Of a stretch of 32,744 nt of DNA, positions 29,825 to 32,744 are shown one piece after another. Positions within the stretch are counted from its first letter, which is position 1; the number at the start of each line of letters is the position of its first letter. Origin of the DNA: a virus; IMG/VR virus record IMGVR_UViG_3300027506_000012, positions 1 to 32,744 of that record. The stretch is one strand, 5' to 3'. The translations under genes were made by a program, and so were the position numbers. Under the pieces are notes generated by a model. The model was not told the DNA's origin. It worked only from the letters and a program-made list of their open reading frames with translations, and made no database searches.

Positions 29825-32744
29825 TTACCAATCTTGTTGCCACTTGGAACTTTGATGATGACACAGGTGACGATTCCGTAGGTTCGGCAAACGGCACAGT
29901 AACAGATCTCACCTACGCAACAGCGGACGGCATAACTTATGCAGAAGCTGATGGTAGTGGGAACAAAATGGACTTAGGCACCCCTGCCGCTTTGGACTTG
30001 GGAACTTCCGATTTCACTATCTCCGGATGGGCGAATATGGATGCTATTCCAACAGGAGCATCGGGCGCAATCCTTTACAATAAGGGTATGACGACCCAGA
30101 GCTGGCCAAAGTTTAACGGAGCCCAGATAAGTTTTTATCAAGGCAATGCTAGGTTCTTCGTCGGTGGTCAAGGCTCCTATACTGTGATCACTGAACCTAT
30201 GTCTACTGGACAATGGTACCACTTTATGGGCACACGTTCTGGCACAACAATGAAATTCTATGTCAATGGAGTTCTTGTTGACACAAAAGATACCGGCACC
30301 GTAAAAGATGTAACCTCTTCGTTGAACGGCACTATCTTTTCCAATTATAATGGAAGTTGGTATACAGATGCCTTTGACGGAAAATTAGCCGACATTAGAA
30401 TTTGGTCAAGAGCTTTGTCAGATGGCGAAGCCGCTTCGGTCCACACAACTGGCCCAGAAGCTTCTCTTGCATCTAGTCTTGTTGCAAAATATCCTCTGGA
30501 TTCAGATGGTGTCCCTTCAGTTGGTGATGTAACTTTTACAGCATCAAATGTCACTTATGGTGCAGGTGAATCGTTTTCGACTTTCGCAAACCAGAACAGT
30601 GGATACTATGTTGACTCACCGTATTTGGATCTTGCTAATGAATATACTTTATCATTTTGGTTCAAAAACCTAAAAAGCAGAGCAGCCGCTCCATACGGTT
30701 TCTTAATGGCAGCAGCCTATAATAAAGAAACTGGCGGAGTGGGAGGTTACACTTACTGGGACCAAGACACCAATTATGATATTGTCATCTATACTAACGA
30801 TATGCTCGGTGCGTATGGACACGCGAATGCGAGTGCAGGAGCGAGCACCCTTAATAGCACAGGATATCAGATGACACAGGCTCTATATAATGGAACTGGT
30901 TGGCATCATATGGCTTGCGCGTTTTCCGGTGGACAGATGACCTACTACATTAACGGTGTTCAGGTAGGTGTCCCAGTATCGACAACAGGTATGGATAAGT
31001 TGCAAACTATCGGTTCTTATACTGATATGAATTATGCGGCTTTCGAATATATGGACGACTTCCGTGTATATAATAAAGCCATATCCGCCGCCGATGCAGT
31101 CGTATTACACGAAGAAGGTGCAGAAGCACCAGCCGCACCAGCCGCGCCAACCATCGACTTGAGCGTCGCCCAGTTCGATTCTTATGGTGATAGTTGGAAC
31201 GGAGGTAGCATTACAATCGCTGATGCCAACGGTGTCGCAGTTCTCACCTCCAATGGTCCGGGAAGTGGTGTCAAAGCACCAGCTGGATTAACAGAGACAG
31301 TCTCTGTCGAGGAGGGAGTATATACATACACCATAGCTCCCGGCGGCTACCCGAACGAGATATCAGCTACTATTACCGATCAGTATGGTACTTTATTGGC
31401 TAACCTTGTTGGAGGATCAGGTACAGGAACGTTTACCGTGTCTATGCCTGTCTCAGTCATTACTCCGGTATTGTCTGCTAGTGGCGGAGATATAACAGTG
31501 TCTGCTACTCTCAACACGGAAGCGATTACAGCAGGAGCCACCCAATGGGCCTACTCCTTGTCTGCTCTGGGAGCCGTAGGGCAACCACATGGCGGAACTT
31601 TAGTCGCTTTAAACGGATCTGCAACAGTTACTCCTGCATCCTTGGGGATGCATACTGTTTATGTCGCAGCTGTTGACGCAGCAGGAAACGTGGTCGTAGA
31701 TAACTCGGATACCATCGATAATTCACCATCCGTATCTGTAACTATTGTGAAAACTGACTCATACAATGACGGTTGGGATGGCTCCACTTGCGTGATCACT
31801 CATGTCGGTACAGGTAATGTTTTACACAATGAAACACTTGCGAGTGGTGTGTCTCCAGAGACTATCCTATTAGATTTGCCATATGGCGATTATACATGGG
31901 CTCTCGTAGGCGGAAGTTATATCGGCGAGCATTCGCTATCAATTACTCTGACCTCTGACGGGTCAGTATTAGCAACTAGTGCCGCATCGACACCTTTAAG
32001 TGGAACATTTACTGTAGCAGCCCCAGCAGCAGCTATCACTCCTTCTACTTCTGTGTCAGGAGCAGCTATAACTGTTTCGGCAACTGTAAATGCAGTAGCC
32101 ACGGCAGAAGGCGCAGCAAACTGGTCAGCATCTCTGACTGGATTTGGAGCAGTTGGTGCAACAATTGATGGTGCGAAAGCATTGACAACTATTGGTGTAG
32201 ATGCAGCTCTTACTGCCCCATCGGGTGGTTCTCATTCAGTATATGTAGCAGTAGTTAATGATTCAGGGGTTATCCTTGCAAAAGCTGATACATCAGTTGA
32301 TATTTTCATCTCACAACTAAGCGTTGGTGATGACATTATCATCATGTCCTACTTAGAGCATCCTTCACTCTCACCAACTGGTACACACGATCAGATGACC
32401 GATGACGATGGAGACCTCAAATATGGACCAATCTATATTGGAGATTTAACCATCAAATCCCTGTCTATAAATAGCGCGGATAGCGATGAAATAGTTACTG
32501 ATGTAACTTTTGAGGACCCCAATGGAGGCGATCTAGATCTTGATGCACTTGTAATAGAGCTTATCAAGAAATATAACCTAAATTTGCTATCAGGTGTTCA
32601 AGCTTCTGACGGAGCAGTTTTTCAATCGGTTGTTGACGGCACAGCAGGTTTCAGTGCATCTGCCCTTCTCTCATGGAATGCCGAAGATACAAATACAACC
32701 ATGCTTCCTTCAGGCGGCGGTCACTATGCTGAATATGATGCTGT
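29815..32744 (+). CDS. Large LamG-domain adhesin / tail-fibre protein (3' end outside window)
   Basis: ATG 29815 follows a near-ideal AGGAGG (29802-29807). The frame is open for 976 codons to the right edge, so the gene continues. Domain 1 (residues about 2-215) is a LamG/concanavalin-like fold: LVATWNFDDDTGDDSVGSA, SDFTISGWANM, GQWYHFMGTRSG, MKFYVNGVLVDT, LADIRIWSRALSDGE. Domain 2 (about 217-435) repeats it: LVAKYPLDSDG, TLSFWFKN, TGWHHMACAFSGG, MTYYINGVQVG, MDDFRVYNKAIS. A PAAPAAPAAP linker leads to two 179-residue repeats starting at DSYGDSWNG and DSYNDGWDG. LamG-like domains bind sugars or proteins, so this is a likely receptor-binding or surface-adhesion protein of the virion. After about residue 830 the protein becomes a different domain (LSVGDDIIIMSYLEHP). 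Confidence 0.88.
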   Translation, partial: MSLITNLVATWNFDDDTGDDSVGSANGTVTDLTYATADGITYAEADGSGNKMDLGTPAALDLGTSDFTISGWANMDAIPTGASGAILYNKGMTTQSWPKFNGAQISFYQGNARFFVGGQGSYTVITEPMSTGQWYHFMGTRSGTTMKFYVNGVLVDTKDTGTVKDVTSSLNGTIFSNYNGSWYTDAFDGKLADIRIWSRALSDGEAASVHTTGPEASLASSLVAKYPLDSDGVPSVGDVTFTASNVTYGAGESFSTFANQNSGYYVDSPYLDLANEYTLSFWFKNLKSRAAAPYGFLMAAAYNKETGGVGGYTYWDQDTNYDIVIYTNDMLGAYGHANASAGASTLNSTGYQMTQALYNGTGWHHMACAFSGGQMTYYINGVQVGVPVSTTGMDKLQTIGSYTDMNYAAFEYMDDFRVYNKAISAADAVVLHEEGAEAPAAPAAPTIDLSVAQFDSYGDSWNGGSITIADANGVAVLTSNGPGSGVKAPAGLTETVSVEEGVYTYTIAPGGYPNEISATITDQYGTLLANLVGGSGTGTFTVSMPVSVITPVLSASGGDITVSATLNTEAITAGATQWAYSLSALGAVGQPHGGTLVALNGSATVTPASLGMHTVYVAAVDAAGNVVVDNSDTIDNSPSVSVTIVKTDSYNDGWDGSTCVITHVGTGNVLHNETLASGVSPETILLDLPYGDYTWALVGGSYIGEHSLSITLTSDGSVLATSAASTPLSGTFTVAAPAAAITPSTSVSGAAITVSATVNAVATAEGAANWSASLTGFGAVGATIDGAKALTTIGVDAALTAPSGGSHSVYVAVVNDSGVILAKADTSVDIFISQLSVGDDIIIMSYLEHPSLSPTGTHDQMTDDDGDLKYGPIYIGDLTIKSLSINSADSDEIVTDVTFEDPNGGDLDLDALVIELIKKYNLNLLSGVQASDGAVFQSVVDGTAGFSASALLSWNAEDTNTTMLPSGGGHYAEYDA
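31177..32292 (+). repeat. Two diverged 179-residue protein repeats in the fibre gene
   Basis: Unit 1 (31177-31713) and unit 2 (31756-32292) are both 537 nt. Each opens with D-S-Y-(G/N)-D-(S/G)-W-(N/D)-G. Each then has GTFTV, A/S-(V/A)-ITP, a shared S-G-x-x-ITVSAT-(L/V)-N, GAVG, and (H)(T/S)VYVA-V. The Asp-rich opening motif could bind calcium. The DNA has diverged, so the duplication is not recent. Confidence 0.75.

Noticed and set aside
1-32744. Prophage or integrated element
   Set aside because: No integrase, attachment site, repressor or host gene is visible. All content fits a lytic T4-like phage.
1-32744. tRNA genes, CRISPR arrays or insertion sequences
   Set aside because: No intergenic gap has cloverleaf-like sequence, spaced identical repeats or transposase-like frames. 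Most gaps are under 100 nt.

Overview
The window is a contiguous piece of a tailed-phage genome with T4-like (myovirus) head genes. It is moderately AT-rich by eye, and every convincing gene is on the + strand. Start and stop codons are packed tightly (TAATG, TGATG, TAGTG and ATGA overlaps are common). There are no tRNAs, integrase, insertion sequences or CRISPR arrays. Terminase, portal, prohead protease, scaffold and major capsid protein are all T4-type. The gene content resembles uncultivated marine T4-like phages. The host cannot be read from the sequence beyond probably being a bacterium with an outer membrane (spanin-like genes).

Layout. 1-4155: four virion structural genes, the first cut by the left edge. 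4155-8794: a DNA-metabolism island with a RuvC-like resolvase, a DnaG/gp61-type primase, and one 1050-residue protein joining Mre11/SbcD (T4 gp47) to Rad50/SbcC (gp46). 8810-9799: a tail-fibre-type protein. 9802-10823: a holin-like gene and two spanin-like membrane/coiled-coil genes. 10820-12059: three small genes of unknown role. 12074-21871: the T4-like head block: terminase, portal, three small genes, a possible 17-codon gene, prohead protease, a putative core protein, ribosomal protein bS21, a small structural protein, scaffold and major capsid protein. A terminator follows the capsid gene. 21971-25032: three neck/connector candidates. 25034-29482: a complete YeaH-SpoVR-PrkA trio followed by a strong terminator. 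29483-29814: a mostly non-coding gap. 29815 to the right edge: a large open adhesin/fibre gene with two LamG-like domains and two 179-residue repeats.

How it fits together. Most of the window is late-gene material for building the head, neck, tail and fibres. Three cargo items stand out. The first is the bacterial stress-kinase trio PrkA/YeaH/SpoVR, placed directly behind neck genes with no visible promoter of its own. The second is a phage bS21 inside the capsid block, which could act on host ribosomes. The third is the Mre11-Rad50 fusion. A 10-nt motif (AACTATTTAT) occurs in three intergenic leaders of structural genes and once upstream of the protease gene, so it is a candidate promoter or control element. 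All functional calls come from reading the sequence and recalling families; no database search was run.
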